Assembly (NCBI GenBank): GCA_944470555.2
Contig: OX104130.1
Coordinates: 66,593,160 to 66,657,159 of the forward strand
Length of the DNA: 64,000 nt
Direction of reading: 5' to 3'
Source: Heterobilharzia americana
Taxonomy: Eukaryota; Platyhelminthes; Trematoda; Strigeidida; Schistosomatidae
The position numbers and the translations under genes are program-made. The notes beneath the pieces were generated by a model. The model had not been told where the DNA came from. It made no database searches and was given only the letters and a program-made list of their open reading frames with translations. How positions within the stretch are numbered: the stretch's first letter is position 1; each line of letters begins with the position of its first letter. This document shows, in pieces, positions 1-12,248 of the stretch.

Positions 1-538
1 TTGTTTGGCAGCGCATCAAAACTTTGTAACTTGGAGATAGTGTGGCTAGGTGCGGGGAGGTGTTCTGGACGGAAGTCGGTCAGCGGATAGGGCCCACGGG
101 CTCTATATTTCGAGGGTCTTGATCACAAACTTTCATGGACACTTTTAGGATTATCTTAGATGATATTCAAAGGACCCTGGAGAAATTCTGTCTATCAGTT
201 TGTTCGTTGGGTCAAACTAATACCTTATCAAGCTACAACCAGCAGAAGACCAACAGTTTGGCAGGTTTCATTGCTACTGAGGTAATAAAGCAATTATCAT
301 CATTTCGGTAAACCATGGCGTGCAGTGTACCCGATAACGGGCATTTAGAAACAGCTAAGGGCAAGATCCCACGGGCTTGCTGTATGGTAAATATACCCTA
401 CCAGCGTAAAGGTTTACGCAGGAAACTTTCACATGGTAGCTGCCTCATTATCTTCAAGTTTCCAATGCCTTTTGACTCTAAAAAACTTAAGCTGCGGAAC
501 GTCGCTAGAGCCGGCTATAATTCCAAAAAATTGCTACT

Positions 539-1339
539 ATGCAAGGTAGTACGCCATATCAACGTAAAAGGCACCTTAAGGATGATTTAGTCTTTCCTTC
601 TACAATCTTAGAGGCACCTGAAAGCATAGAAGGAACACGTGACAGCAAAAAAGTGTGTAGCTTTCCTCCAGCATCGCCTGAGAAACGGACACTTGCGGAC
701 TGTGATACGAATCCCCCACTAAACTTGACGGTTCCTGAGAATCACACTCGCAAGACTGACCACTCTGGTCGAAGTATAGTGAGCGTTCTATCAAAGGATA
801 GGCTCAGGACCAGAAAGCCCCTAGTCAAAACCCAGGGACTTGAACCCAATGCCAACATTAGACGGAGCAATTTTAAGCGTAATTTGTCTAACAATGAAGA
901 ATATTTCATTGTCAAAAGGGCTTCAACAAAGATACGCACCACCAAGCAACATGAACTGTTGCCTCGGAATAAAAAGCTCTTAACTCATTTTCGTGGTCAC
1001 AACTCAGATTTTAATGGCTGGTATTACGCTACTATTTATCGCTTCGGCGAACTGATGAACCGCAACATGCCACCATCAAGCATTGGAACTAATCACGCGG
1101 GGTCTTATCATCCCTACCAGAACAAGGGATCGGGGCAATACCCATATGATCATGACCCTAAGGCTGGGTACATCACCCCACCTGCCAACTACGTTAAAAC
1201 ACCTTGGCCTCGGGATTTTTCGGGGTCACCAAACGTTATGTACGACCTTTGGTATCCAACTATCAGTTCACAGGCCCGAACTTGCAGACGTCCAGACTGG
1301 TGCCCACCAACAACGAACTTCATCATGCGATATCAGTAG
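539..1339 (+). CDS. ORF1-like protein of the CR1-type element, 266 aa
   Basis: This is the longest open frame upstream of the endonuclease in the + strand CR1-type element. The product is basic and rich in Ser, Thr, Pro and Asn, with the central third rich in Arg and Lys (KRNLSNNEEYFIVKRAS) and a Pro/Tyr/Gly-rich C-terminal third. I see no zinc knuckle or RRM. Position alone suggests the nucleic-acid-binding ORF1 of a non-LTR element. A chance open frame in an otherwise decayed element is possible. Confidence 0.35.
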   Translation: MQGSTPYQRKRHLKDDLVFPSTILEAPESIEGTRDSKKVCSFPPASPEKRTLADCDTNPPLNLTVPENHTRKTDHSGRSIVSVLSKDRLRTRKPLVKTQGLEPNANIRRSNFKRNLSNNEEYFIVKRASTKIRTTKQHELLPRNKKLLTHFRGHNSDFNGWYYATIYRFGELMNRNMPPSSIGTNHAGSYHPYQNKGSGQYPYDHDPKAGYITPPANYVKTPWPRDFSGSPNVMYDLWYPTISSQARTCRRPDWCPPTTNFIMRYQ

Positions 1340-1609
1340 GGAGCAAAGACACGTTGACGAGTGAGCCGTCCCATCCAATAGACCTAGATGTCGCAAATCC
1401 ACCCATTGTCCTGTCAACACAAACCAATAGGGAGTCCCAGTTCGCTTCTAACACACACCACACATCACCTTAGGCACACTACATGGAAATGTGCGTAATG
1501 AGATGGGTATAACTGATATTGTATGTAAGTTCATCAGTCATAGAAACCTATTTACGTTGTAACTCATTAACGCACGCTCCCCACCTAAGAAAATATCTGC
1601 CCTTAGAAC

Positions 1610-2230
1610 AACGGTTCTAATCACCAAACCGACGATACTACCTATAACTGAATCATGGTGTCTATCTAGCATCCTCGGTGCAGACTTACCTATCGATGGA
1701 TACACCCTCTATCGCACTAATCGAGGTTATAAGCGTGGAGGTGGCTGTCTCATTTATATATGTAACGAAGTTACGGCAAATAGGGCCGAAAACAATATAC
1801 TAAATGCAGTGCCCAACTCACCGTGGGCCACCTTACATGGTGACAAATACGAAGTGCTTGTAGACTGCGTATCTCGAGCGCCATGTTTAACAGCGGAAAC
1901 GAATAAACTCCCAGCTAAATCATTTACCCACGCTTCCTCATATGGTGCCAATTTCAACTTGATTACAGGTGACTTCAGCCTTCCCGAAATTAACTGGATA
2001 GCTGGTTGTCGTCTTCAGCACTTCGCTGAGATACTTGCTGTGGCAGACCTCCGTGGAAGCAACATGTTCACGAACCTACTCGCGGTGGCAACATGTTGGA
2101 CTTAGTATTTTGCCGTGACGTCACCCCGGTAACTGTCCATGTCAGTGGCGAATCCTCCAATAGCGATCACAGAATGGTGTTCTGTTGTCTACTTATCCCA
2201 ACACTAAATGCGGGTGATTAGCAAGCCTCA
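1610..2230 (+). pseudogene. Endonuclease domain of the CR1-type element, frameshifted
   Basis: This is the apurinic-type endonuclease that nicks target DNA in CR1/Jockey elements. Landmarks in order are ITESWC near the start, a GGGCLIYI strand near 1735, LITGDFSLPEINW near 1960-2000 and a terminal SNSDHRMV (SDH box) near 2160. The first part stays open to a stop at about 2105. The SDH box is in another frame, so a one-base shift lies near 2095. The catalytic landmarks are still legible but the protein is broken. Confidence 0.7.
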
Positions 2231-2589
2231 CGGGTTATTGAATATCGCGGCTATAAAGGCATGGACTGGAAGCTGCTCACAGGGCTTCTAAGGTTCTCCT
2301 TTTAGGACAACTACTTCATCGCTGACTCACGAACAACTACGGTATCCATTTTTTACAAGAATGCTAAGTCGTGTCTGAATACTGCCGCTCTTGTGAAAAC
2401 AGTGAAATCACATCGCCACTCATAATACATTCCACCCATATACCGCAGAAAGCCCAGGCAAATGTCAAATCCGTACCACTCCACTAAGGACTTCTTCTGG
2501 TTGCACGAGATCCATTATGCCCTGGAATCCGTCAAAGGCCTACGTGCACAAAAAGTCCGAAATGACGAGTTATAAGCCCTAAGAAGTAG

Positions 2590-3516
2590 CTCCAAGTTGT
2601 ACGGTCTAACACCACATATAAAGAAATGTCTTCAAACAACAAGGGATATGCAATACTTGCTTCATAACGAGGTGGTCTACAGCAACCCCGTCGTGATTTG
2701 TGAACTATTCAGTGACTGGTTCGGGAATTTCAGTTGTGAGATGAGTACTCCTACCAGTAGCATGCCACTCTCCTGTAGCTATTTTGCGACTGTAGAATTT
2801 GCCCGCAGAAATACATCTGAAGCCATCGAAAGCGTGAGACCTACAAAGGGAATGGCAATAGACGGCCTCTATTCAATAGCTCTACGAAACAGTGGACAGG
2901 ACTCTCCCTTGATTCTGCTTAGGTTGTTGACTCTCTCAATGGAAACTTGGACGTGCTCAACTGAATGAAAAACTGGCTTTGTAATTCCACACTACAAATC
3001 TGGGGACAAGGCTAGTGTCAGCAACTACAGACCCATCGATATAACCCCAGTCCCGTCAGGAATTATGGAGAAAGCTGTAAAAGACGGCATGTCTGAATAC
3101 CTACTTGCATAAGATTTTATAACAAAGTCTCGGCATGCCTTTATGAAAAACAGATCATGCATTGTGTGTTATTTCGACTTCTTCGACCTCATTACCAGTA
3201 GCCATGAGGCATGCAAAATGGTTCTTTTACTGTACTTCGATATATCGAAGGCATCTTGCATGGTTTCGCACAATATGCTATTCGAAAAGTTGAACGCGTT
3301 GGGTATTAACAACCCTTTGTTAAGCTGGCTAAAGTCGTTTCTCAGTGATCGCGCCCTAATGGCAAACATTAATTCAGTTTTGTCTACTCCGAGAAACATC
3401 ACAATATGGAGTTGTGCAAGATATCGTTCTCGGGCCCCTCTTGTTTATTATCTACATTAACAGCGTTTGCAACTGCTATGCCACGGGCGAGGCCTTTCCA
3501 TACGCAAACATTCCCA
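2590..3516 (+). pseudogene. Reverse transcriptase, N-terminal part, of the CR1-type element
   Basis: The linker frame (2597-2968) leads into RT sequence. LLYFDISKASCMVSHNMLFEKL near 3225-3290 corresponds to motif A (usual style FDFSKAFD, second Asp region degraded). LGPLLFIIYIN near 3430-3460 is motif B/B' and is shifted in frame from motif A. The reading stops at EAFPYA, where the catalytic YADD box should begin, because a Penelope-like element starts there. The rest of RT resumes at about 6390. Confidence 0.7.
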
Positions 3517-3777
3517 TTTAGACATTTAGTAAAAGAAATGAAATCTTCTGAGCATCGCATCGCATTAAAGATCCTCAATGAGTATCTGGAGTGCACAGCA
3601 AGGCTCGGTGAGGCGAAGACTTCGATGGACTTTATCTTTGAGTGTATTCAAACCAACCGCTATCCTAAAGCTTGCTGGAAATCTCTACATCGTAGCAGAG
3701 TTTGAACAAACGGAACAACACCTAAACGACGTGCTCTTAACCAGACTGATCCTCTGAAATCATGAGCAACTGAGTTG

Positions 3778-5942
3778 ATGAGAAACGTTGCAGAAAGATT
3801 CCATGCTGCTGAAGATCCCCCACATTACCTGAAACAGCCATTCTTGGAATATGTGGATCAAATTGTCAGCAAAAGGAAGGAGAAGTGAAGAATTCACCTC
3901 ATTCAAAGTTTGGAGAACCGGACTCCAGAAATGAGATTTCCTCCAAATCCTGGCTGGTATGTTCATAATTTTTCCAATATTGATCTTGACATGGTAACAC
4001 TACAAGCGTTATCTCTGGGTGCTAAGTTTGTGACAATCATATTACACCTAATAGAATAAGCACTCAAGTCCAGTTTGAAAACTTATACTCACAGACAGAA
4101 GACTTATCACCTTCAAGTGAGGAGGTAGAGAGGTTCAAGTCTACTCTGGTTGACTGTTGCTGCAAATTTATGAATAGTAAGCAGAACGCTAGAGGCATCT
4201 TGACTAGAAAACATAGAGAAGCCTTACGTAAACTCCGAATGAATGAGGATCTACTGATCACCAGGCCGGACAAAGGCTCAGGGGTGGTTTTAATGAACAA
4301 AGCCGAATACCTAGATAAAGTGAACAGCCTTCTCAGTGATGATAGTAAATTTCAGAAACTATCAACCAATACTGATATGACAGAGAAGACAGAGAGGCAA
4401 TTATCCGAATCCTCAAAGAAGCTGAAGCAGCAAGGCTTTATTTCACAACATGAGTATGAAACACTCAGGCCTACTGGCACAGTAACACCGAGGTTGTATG
4501 GTTTGCCAAAGGTACGTAAGAATGGATTACCACTCCGACTGATTCTTGACATGTCAAACTCTCCATACCATGCGACGGCGAAATGGCTAGTACAACTCTT
4601 GAAACCATTGCATAAGGAGGTTGTAAAGCATAGCGTCAAAGATACTTTTCGCTTTATCGATAAAATTAGAGATTTGAGTGTGAATAATAAGTCTATGATG
4701 TCCTTAGACGTATCATCCCTATTTACAAATGTCCCTCTGATGAAAACAGTGGACTTCATATGTAGCGGACTGGAAAAGAGAAACATAGAAATTGGAATTA
4801 CGGCATCCACCTTGAAATAGCTTCTCTTACGGTGTACAATGAATGTACACTTTCTGTTCAATAAGGAATTCTATAGACTGTCAGACGGTGTCGCTATGGG
4901 GTCACCACTAGGCCCAACGTTAGCGGACTTCTTCTTGGCAAAATTAGAAAATGGCTCACTGGAAAGCATCATAAGCGGGTTAAAATTTTATTGCCGTTAT
5001 GTGGATGATACATTCTTGATTGTGGATAAGGAGGATGATGCAGGGACCATACTGGATAAATTCAATAGCTTCCATCCAGCAATATTCTTCACCATTGAAA
5101 CGGAAAGTGATGACAGCATCACCTTCCAAGATGTCCGATTGGCAAGGAAGGTGGATGGAACTATGAAAAGAAGTGCGTGTCGGAAACCAACGTCAACGGG
5201 TCAATACACCCACTTCCTGAGTTTCGTCCTGTTGCAATACAAACGAAATCTTGTTAAATGTTTGGTCCATCGGGCGAGACTCATCTGTTCAGATGATACT
5301 TTTGACGAAAAGCCTCAAATTAGCCACGATCTACCCAGTAGTAATGGATATCCAGAAGCGTTCCTAGCTAAAAGTATGACCACATCCAATATGAAAACCA
5401 GAATGTCTACAGTCTCCAAGAAACCATTGTTCCCAAGACTACAATTTCGAGGTGACATCATCAGCGAAATTGTAACACAACGCTCAAGAAATGCCATAAG
5501 AAGATCATTTAATGCCGCCAAGTTATGTCGTGTTTTCTACAGCTGGCCGATGATGACCACACGAACTAAAGACAGACTCCCTGACTTCTCCTCTCCCATG
5601 TGCATTTACCAGTTCAACTGCTTCTGTGGAGCTAGTTACGTTGGGCGTACAGTTAGGCAAGTCTATCGTCGAGTCGCTGAGCATCATCCTTCATGGCTAA
5701 GCAAGGGGGAAACCAGATTGATACGAAGCTCAATACTCTCTCATCTGATTGACACCGGCCACCGAGTTAACATTCATAATGCCTTTAAAGTTATTTATCA
5801 CATTCCTTCTCACCTCACCCATCCTCTACGAGTCCGTCTTTTACATACAGCAGAAGCCATAGGAATCCACCTACACAAGCCAAGTCTGTGTGTTCAGAAG
5901 AGATTCGTACAGCCTCTTTCTTTGCCTTGGCCATCTGTATAG
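3778..5942 (+). pseudogene. Penelope-like RT/GIY-YIG polyprotein with stops and a frameshift
   Basis: The product copies RNA at nicked DNA and carries its own GIY-YIG nuclease. The N-terminal block (3778-4040) has a family-typical LSLGAKF motif but is cut by an in-frame TGA near 3885. A frameshift near 4050 leads to a frame opening by 4170. RT motifs follow: SLDVSSLFTNVP (A), DGVAMGSPLGPTLADFF (B) and YVDD in CRYVDDTFLI (C), all intact. One in-frame TAG at 4818-4820 splits the main frame. The nuclease begins at CIYQFNCFCGASYVGRT near 5605, and the protein ends with LSLPWPSV. Related copies here are at 50339-51890 (-) and 59546-59947 (-). Confidence 0.85.
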
Positions 5943-6009
5943 CTCATTTATTACAACAAGACTCTTCGTTTCATCCACCACACAATTCACTATAACTAAT
6001 ATTTCCACA

Positions 6010-6013
6010 GCTC

Positions 6014-6059
<46 letters not shown>
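6010..6059. repeat. (ATT)n microsatellite in the Penelope-like 3' UTR
   Basis: An uninterrupted run of ATT triplets lies just downstream of the PLE stop codon. The related 3' UTR fragment at 57.1 kb has only a short version of the run, so it has expanded or shrunk between copies. Confidence 0.9.
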
Positions 6060-6370
6060 GACTTAACCATCTTCTTCTCCCCCTACTGTCTCTAATTTCC
6101 GTCAACAATTTACCACTTCACGTAACAGTTCATTTTTGCTCTTTAGTTATCATTATATAAAATATCAATTACGTAAGAACCTGTTCACAAAATCTTTCTA
6201 CAATAATTAATCTTTGCTTTAGTTAACTGTCCTAATTACCTGATCGATTATCACCTTCTTGATGCTTTGAGATTGATAACCTTTCATTGAGCAACTCTTA
6301 ACACTAGATTGGCATGTAATTTTACATTTGAAAAGGCTATATTAGTGTAGATCTATTGATAGGGAACTAA

Positions 6371-7283
6371 GTGAAAAGAAATATTTCTTCGCTCACAATG
6401 TTTGCTTTTCTATATGCCGGCGACCTGAAAGTCGTTTACTCTTGTCAAAGCCATGAGCTGGGTGACACTATGACTGCTATCCGACATGAACAGGGAAAGC
6501 TTTGTTCTTGGTATCCTGATACACTTCTACAGTTCAGCATCAACAAATGCGGACGGATCTGCATTGGTAGCAGCGACCTTGACTTGATACTTGAAGTACC
6601 TAAACGACAGCTACCAAAACTTAGTTCTGTCTCAGACACAGGGCTCAGATATTCCAGTGACTTGAATTTATCTGAGCAGCCAGCGTACGGCGGAACTAAG
6701 TTACGCAGACTCCTAGGATGCATCATTCGTAACTTTTATAATACTGACTCAAGGGTCCTACTCTACAAATTATGCATCCGTCCAATTCTAAAATACTGCG
6801 CATTTATCATAAGCAGCTTTCGAATAGACGACAAACTAAAAATCGAAGTGGTGCAACGCCACTTTACATCATGAATACTAGGGGCTGACTGCAGCCTTGA
6901 CTACATCTCCAGATGCAACACGCTTGGACTGGAACCTATCTGGAGGAGGCCGCACAGAAGGAATCTTATAGTTTATTATAAACTACTCTGTAAGCAAATG
7001 CACTCAAGCGGTCCAGGAATTAAAATAGCTGTATCATCTATTTACAATATACGTAATCACAAACAATTAGCTAAAACTGAGTGTTGTAAACCTAGTGTGC
7101 AAGGAAATTTCTTCCTCAACAAGTTCTGTCACATCTGGAATAGACTCTCTGAGGAAACATACTGCGGGTTCATTATCTGTCTTTCGCTCCCCGCTCAATA
7201 AGCTCCTCACAGATGATGGGTCTGTCACTCGTTTGGTCACTGTATATAGGTTCTGGCAGATGAGGGCATACTGGGACCCCTAA
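6371..7283 (+). pseudogene. Reverse transcriptase C-terminal part of the CR1-type element
   Basis: RT resumes after the Penelope insertion with FLYAGDLKVVYS, the YADD box with its first Asp changed to Gly. Family-typical blocks follow: INKCGRICIGSS, an ILKYCAFIISSF palm/thumb segment near 6790, and the CR1 C-terminal tail (CNTLGLEPIWRRPHRRNL near 6915, FLNKFCHIWNRLSEE near 7110). A frameshift near 7150 moves the end into another frame (LTDDGSVTRLVTVYRFW). It is non-functional. A matching tail is readable on the - strand around 8.6-8.75 kb. Confidence 0.75.
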
Positions 7284-7349
7284 ACGTGTAAATTAAGGCT
7301 ATCTACAATCCCAAGTACTTTTACCCTAATGGACCCTAGCATTATTGCA

Positions 7350-8190
7350 TGGGGCGTTTGACTGCTATTCCACTAGCCCAGGTTGTGTAGTCAGTAGAGT
7401 GCACATTGGCAAAGTATGTATCACCTTGATGTGGAGTCAGTTTTTCTCACACGTCTACAAATAAACGCGGTATGTCCAAAAACTTGCACGAACTTAACGC
7501 AGGAAAATCATAAGAGTCACTTCTATATGCATAAATTGAAGTGTACATATAGCTCAAGTGTCTCAAGGATAGGAACTTCTCTCCTCCTAATTTCGTCTTG
7601 TGTGGTATATCACCCTCCGGTTTCTGCTCATGTTTCCCTTTTCTTCTTCTCTTTTCAGCTTAAGTTTGAAGAGGAAAACTTGGGCACAGTTTTGACCGAA
7701 ATTGTCAACTTGCTGAATATACTGCTTCACACTTGAGACCAGAAATTATTGAAAGAATCCTCCAACTGGTTTTTCCCTACTGATTTTCGACTTTCTGAAA
7801 AGTTCCACAGCAGACTCGCCCGGCTACCAACATCCTAGGCGCAACCATGTACGATAACCCAACTACAGTAACTTATCTAAGGCTTCTGGACTTCCATAAT
7901 GGCGGCGAAAGTCTGGAGAAACATCTAAGTCTAAGAAACAAAATCACCCAGTGACTCAGAGTGAGATGTGTTCGCAAACAAACTTCTCCAGCACTTCACC
8001 TCGTTTGACTCCGTCCAACAGAAGAATATTAATGGTCAACATACCTCCTTGATAATGCTGTATGCTCCAATATGAATTCCATGTGCAAGACTCTGTCACC
8101 ATCGGATAATAGTACTTCAAATGTTCATTTCTTTGTACAGCAACAACTAATTCTCCCATGTTAAACTCTTAATATGAGGACAAAACATTT
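7350..8190. other. Unassigned stretch between two CR1-type elements
   Basis: Only short chance frames are present (for example 7416-7736 +, and 7956-8159 -). I recognise no protein motif, tRNA-like box or terminal repeat. It is probably old repeat sequence beyond recognition. Confidence 0.4.
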
Positions 8191-11020
8191 ATTTATTTAT
8201 TTATTATTAAGAATGGTATGGAAAAATCCATCAATGTCAGGAGAGGACTAATCTAGAGAAGGAAAATGCAACACATCAAGATGGAAAAACTCAACAAAGA
8301 ACAACTGGAAATGGTCTCAGTATATATCCGAATCACATGCAATTTTCACTTGGTTGTGTTAAATTTATCAGAGCGAAATCAATGGTAGTGTCTTCATTTT
8401 CGGAACCAGTAGGCTGTCTAAGAGTTGGCTTAAAAGACTGACAGTAGTCTCTCGGGCTTTTGTCTAGCTGCAACTGCCATATACTTTTCGCGTTACACTG
8501 TGGCATTTATGGACACTACAAACACTGCTGATTCACCCGCATTACCCAGTGTTTGGTTAGCGTACTTCTCCAGATAAACTGCTGCATATCTGAGCAAATT
8601 CTATCCCGAAGTTCTGCTCAGTGACTCCGTTGAAATGCTCAATTGCTACCGTTGGAGTTATGTTTCATAATTCATGTGCAGTTTTATTCATGAACCACAT
8701 GTCTGTGGGTGTACCATATGTTAGCCATCGTTCTCATAGTGGTTGAAGTCCTAGAATGTTGTACCCAGTGGCATATTTTATATCGTTATTCTTGTTGAAT
8801 ATCCCCATCGCAAAGTACCTCTACACTCCTTTGACCTACGGTCTACGCGTAACCCGTATGCTGCTTTAGGATTCGCCCTGGGGCAAACGTGACAGGCACA
8901 AAGACCGATCGCTAATTATTCGGACTTCTTATATACCTACGAATACGAGGCCAAGGAAGAACACGATAGCGTAGTCGGATGGAATAGTATATTTGGGTGC
9001 TTGTACCAAGATACCGATGCGTTCCAACTAACTGGCTAGAGAGTCGAATACGAGCAGTGCAACGTAACACGACAGCGTGCCAAATGGCGAGGATGCTTGA
9101 CAAGGTGTCTTCAGCTTAGTGAGTCCAGTTAAACTATCAAGGTCAGCATCAATGTCGAAAGTCGTCAAACCCTAGGCTATTGATTTTGGGGAAGTGCGTG
9201 ACGCTGCACTGCTGTAGATAAATGAACAATATTGGGACAGTGCTTGGACACATGCTTTATACAGGATAACTCTAGATTCAGTACTGCGGAAGTCCCGTAA
9301 TAAGAAACTCACCAGTTTGTGTGATATCAGCACCTGTGTGTACACGCGCTCAGAAGAGGTTAGCACGTGGGAATAACGCAGCCGTAAGTCTTGTATTGGC
9401 TTCGGTTTTGGGGCGAATGTCCGGTTATCGTTAAGCTTAGTTCAAGTGTATGGTCACCTGTGCATATCCAACCACATTTTTCTGCACCAAGTTCAAGTCA
9501 CTACGTTCTGCATCATATACTAACATGCCTTAGTTCCTCCTGAATACAGTGTAGTCACTGCTCAGGCATATGTGTACTACTTTTAGGTCATCGGAATATA
9601 GGTATGGCTTTCCTAGCTTCAAATATCTACTATTGCCATTGATGTACGTTATGAAGGGGAGTAGACCCAAGGAGCCGCCTAGACAACTTCACAAGTTGTT
9701 GGTACAGGGTCTAGATGGTTGAACCAACTTTTTTTATTTGATAACGGTTACACAAAATTGATTCTAACTAGTCTAGGTGTGGGTTATGAATGTCCGGGAA
9801 ACTTCGCTCATTGGTTGGCAGGTTGTGTGGGACTCTGTCGAAGTAAAGCGATATCGCCAGCTTTTCTCACCCTTTTTTAGGTGATCTCGCTAGAGATGTC
9901 TAACAGGTTTGTGGTGCAATATCTTCTTTCCAGAAAGCCGTATTGTGATGGGTTAATATGGTTAGATTCCAGTGGGTTGCCAAACATTTGCTACCCATCG
10001 TACTACCACTCGTAGTGGCTATCTCGATGTCTGAAGGCAGAGGCGTATTATTTCTATCAAGAAACCACCCACTGAGAAGTTCACTAACCACCCGCGAATC
10101 GTGATAACCAGTATCGTGATGCTGTAAATGATTTGTTAGAAAGCCTTTTGTGTTTTGCTGCTCTCACAGGAAACTGCAAGGGTTTGGCGTTTTGGACAAA
10201 CCGCCAAGGGCTCTACGCTGTTCAAGCAGTGCCTTCATTCGGTGCCTTTCTTGAAGTGAGAGGGATGTTGCACGTATCTGATTCAGTTCATAAAATTCCC
10301 ACAAAACAAAGCACTTTTAGCCTAATCTTTCCAGTTTGCGTCGAGATTTCCTATCTGTTTGCAAAATTGTCTTCTAACCGACTTCGGTGGGTGCGATTGT
10401 TTCTTGAGCGGAACTAATGATCTCGTAAAATCCTTCGAGGGTTTGGCACAGATTACCGCTAGTGAAGAAGTCTTCCCGGTCGGAGCACCTTATGAATGAT
10501 TCACTGAGCCCCCAGTAACCATTCTTGGTGCCCCTGTATCGGTAGTACTTCGTGCACACCCCCGCAAGCTACTAAAAGTGGCAGAGTGCAAGGCAATATG
10601 CTACTATCGTTGTCTGTAAATTTTTCTCCTACATGTACGGACAATGGCCCAGTGTTGTGACAAAGTATCAGGTCAGTGGTGTTATTGTTTCGGGTGGGAG
10701 AGTGCACGTATTGTTGCCAACCCTTCTTTTCGGTGGCCGCTAAGAATTTGTTAACGTTTTTGGGACCTGTGCATATGTTCCAGCCTACTCCATGGGAGGT
10801 TGAGGTCACCGCAGATTATCTTAGAATCGAAGTCTAGAGTAGCAGTGTGCTCGAGTGTTCTCCAGGTGATCTCATCGACTGCTGTGGAAGTGTTTGGTGC
10901 TCTGTATAACCATCAGATAAGGAGTTGAGGTTTACTGTTGGTTGCGCCTATCCATGCACATTCAGGGGTTTTATCTAGTTCAAGCCGTGCTGCTCACGAG
11001 CGGTGGGTGTCCCACTTGCT
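8190..11020 (-). mobile_element. CR1-type non-LTR retrotransposon, 5'-truncated, split by a solo LTR
   Basis: Read on the - strand, this is a relative of the element at 1-7.35 kb. The endonuclease (11000 to about 10570) has ICGDLNLPW and, after a frameshift, TDLILCHNTGPLSVHVGEKF. The linker (10559-10374) reads YRYRGTKNGYWGLSESF. A segment near 10090 aligns with the + element by VSELLSGWFL versus VICELFSDWF. RT then follows with PYLYSDDLKVVH (motif C near 9585-9600) and a thumb segment in 9366-9172. The solo LTR interrupts at 9208-8865 and the C-terminal tail lies below it. Many stops and shifts are present, so it is dead. Confidence 0.7.
8865..9208 (-). repeat. Solo LTR of the CsRn1-type gypsy family, TSD CTGC
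   Basis: In reverse complement this is a diverged match to the whole 343-bp LTR found at 12897-13239. It starts tttaggattcgccctgg and ends acgctgca. It is flanked by ctgc on both sides (8861-8864 and 9209-9212), a 4-bp target duplication matching the TSD size of the full element at 12.9 kb. No internal sequence remains, so it arose by LTR-LTR recombination. It interrupts the - strand CR1-type RT. Confidence 0.88.
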
Positions 11021-11029
11021 GTCAATAGT

Positions 11030-12248
11030 AATAATAATGATAATGATGATATTTATTCATGAATATACAAGCACACACCATTTTCATATAAATTACATGC
11101 CTTCATGGAAGGCGATCTCAATCCCCACCCATTGTCACTAGAAGATATAAGTGCTGCATGCTCATATGGTGAAACATCCCAGCAGAATAAGTACGTAGGA
11201 AATTTACAGGTTGAACGAGTGGAAGTGTGTCTTCGCATTAACAAAGAACCAGGTTTGTGTCGCGACACCACACTTATTACCTGGATAAAAATAACGCTTG
11301 AAGCTAATAAATCCACTGTAACAGTGTATACTTTTTGGTTGAGATAGTGATAAAAAGTTTATGAGGGAATGTATGCACAAGCTGTTTACTTGTTGTACTT
11401 CATTGGTGATTCCAGAACTATATAATTCACGCGCGCTAATACCGTCTCACATCAGAGATTCATAATCTTGATGAATATTACGACTGAGGGCCAAATATCT
11501 TCTCTTTTCCAACTCCGGCATAGAGAAGCAGTAGACTTGTTTGAATGCGCCAAGTGGACTTCCAGGATATCTTGTTCGCCGTTTACACTGGTCGTGACAG
11601 CCTTGTGGTGGGTAGGTGTTGGACTTTCCTGGTCATTTTTATAATGAGCAATCCTAGATTTAGATAATCATGAAGTCGCAGTCCAGTGAACGTTTTTTAT
11701 TCGTTTGTTGTAGTTAGGTATCGTGAAGACAGTAAAGCTGGTTACCCTCCATGAAGGGTAGTTTCAGCCATGGTCTTTTCCTTAAATAATTATTTCTCGA
11801 TGACGACTGACCCAACATTTAGAACCGAATTGCTTTTCTGCAGACAAAGCAGCAGGCAGAGAAAGAGGCAAGAATTCCAACAAGGATATGATAAGGGTAG
11901 TGGTACCGTTTGGCATATACCTTAATCTATGCTTCGCTACCAGTTGTGGTGTCGTTGGAGAAGCAGTAAATGGGGTTGGTGATAGGAAGCAGAGGTAATG
12001 GAAAAAACCAGGCAGCATGTTTGTGCTGCCAGAAATAAGTAATTTTGAGACCAAGGATGGCTCATCTGAGAGTTGTACGGTGTGCACAGTCCACTATTAG
12101 TAACTTTGTTGCATCCTTGATCCTCTGATACAGAAAAACATAGACGTGTTGCGTTGTCATACCGATCGGCTTTGGGGTTCGGATTCTGGGTTATGCTTGT
12201 AAAGGGATAATTCATCCAATTAGTCCTTAGGTATGTATTTATGCTGCC
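11030..12248. other. Unassigned region, low-complexity start
   Basis: It opens with an AAT/GAT-rich run (11026-11055) that probably marks a repeat boundary. Open frames of 80-101 codons occur on both strands (11053-11316 -, 11105-11347 +, 11782-12087 -, 11937-12215 -) but overlap each other and show no recognisable domain. I cannot assign a function. Confidence 0.35.

Larger units (their letters stand above)
3517..6392 (+). mobile_element. Penelope-like element with GIY-YIG endonuclease, inserted in CR1 RT
   Basis: The element has an N-terminal PLE domain, an RT, a C-terminal GIY-YIG nuclease and an AT-rich 3' UTR with an (ATT)n run. The 5' end carries cccatttagacatttag at 3521. A similar motif recurs, inverted, at 59311 beside another PLE remnant. 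The 3' end carries aatatttcttcgctc at 6378, whose complement is at 59337. Ends are assigned from these motifs and from where the interrupted CR1 reading resumes. The flanks (cctttccatac and cttttctatat) could be an eroded target duplication. Confidence 0.75.
1..7350 (+). mobile_element. CR1-type non-LTR retrotransposon, decayed, split by a Penelope-like element
   Basis: The parts come in the order expected of a CR1/SR1-type element: an ORF1-like frame (539-1339), an apurinic-type endonuclease (about 1610-2200), a linker (2225-2960), a reverse transcriptase (about 3000-3516) and, after an intruding element, the RT remainder and C-terminal tail (6371-7283). Frameshifts and stops make it non-functional. 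The 5' edge may lie outside the window and the 3' edge is approximate. Its relative on the opposite strand at 8.2-11.0 kb has the same domain order. The CR1 clade is inferred from domain order and RT style, not from an alignment. Confidence 0.7.

Noticed and set aside
315..590. 91-codon + strand frame
   Set aside because: It overlaps the ORF1-like frame in another phase, with no domain, splice context or codon pattern to support it.
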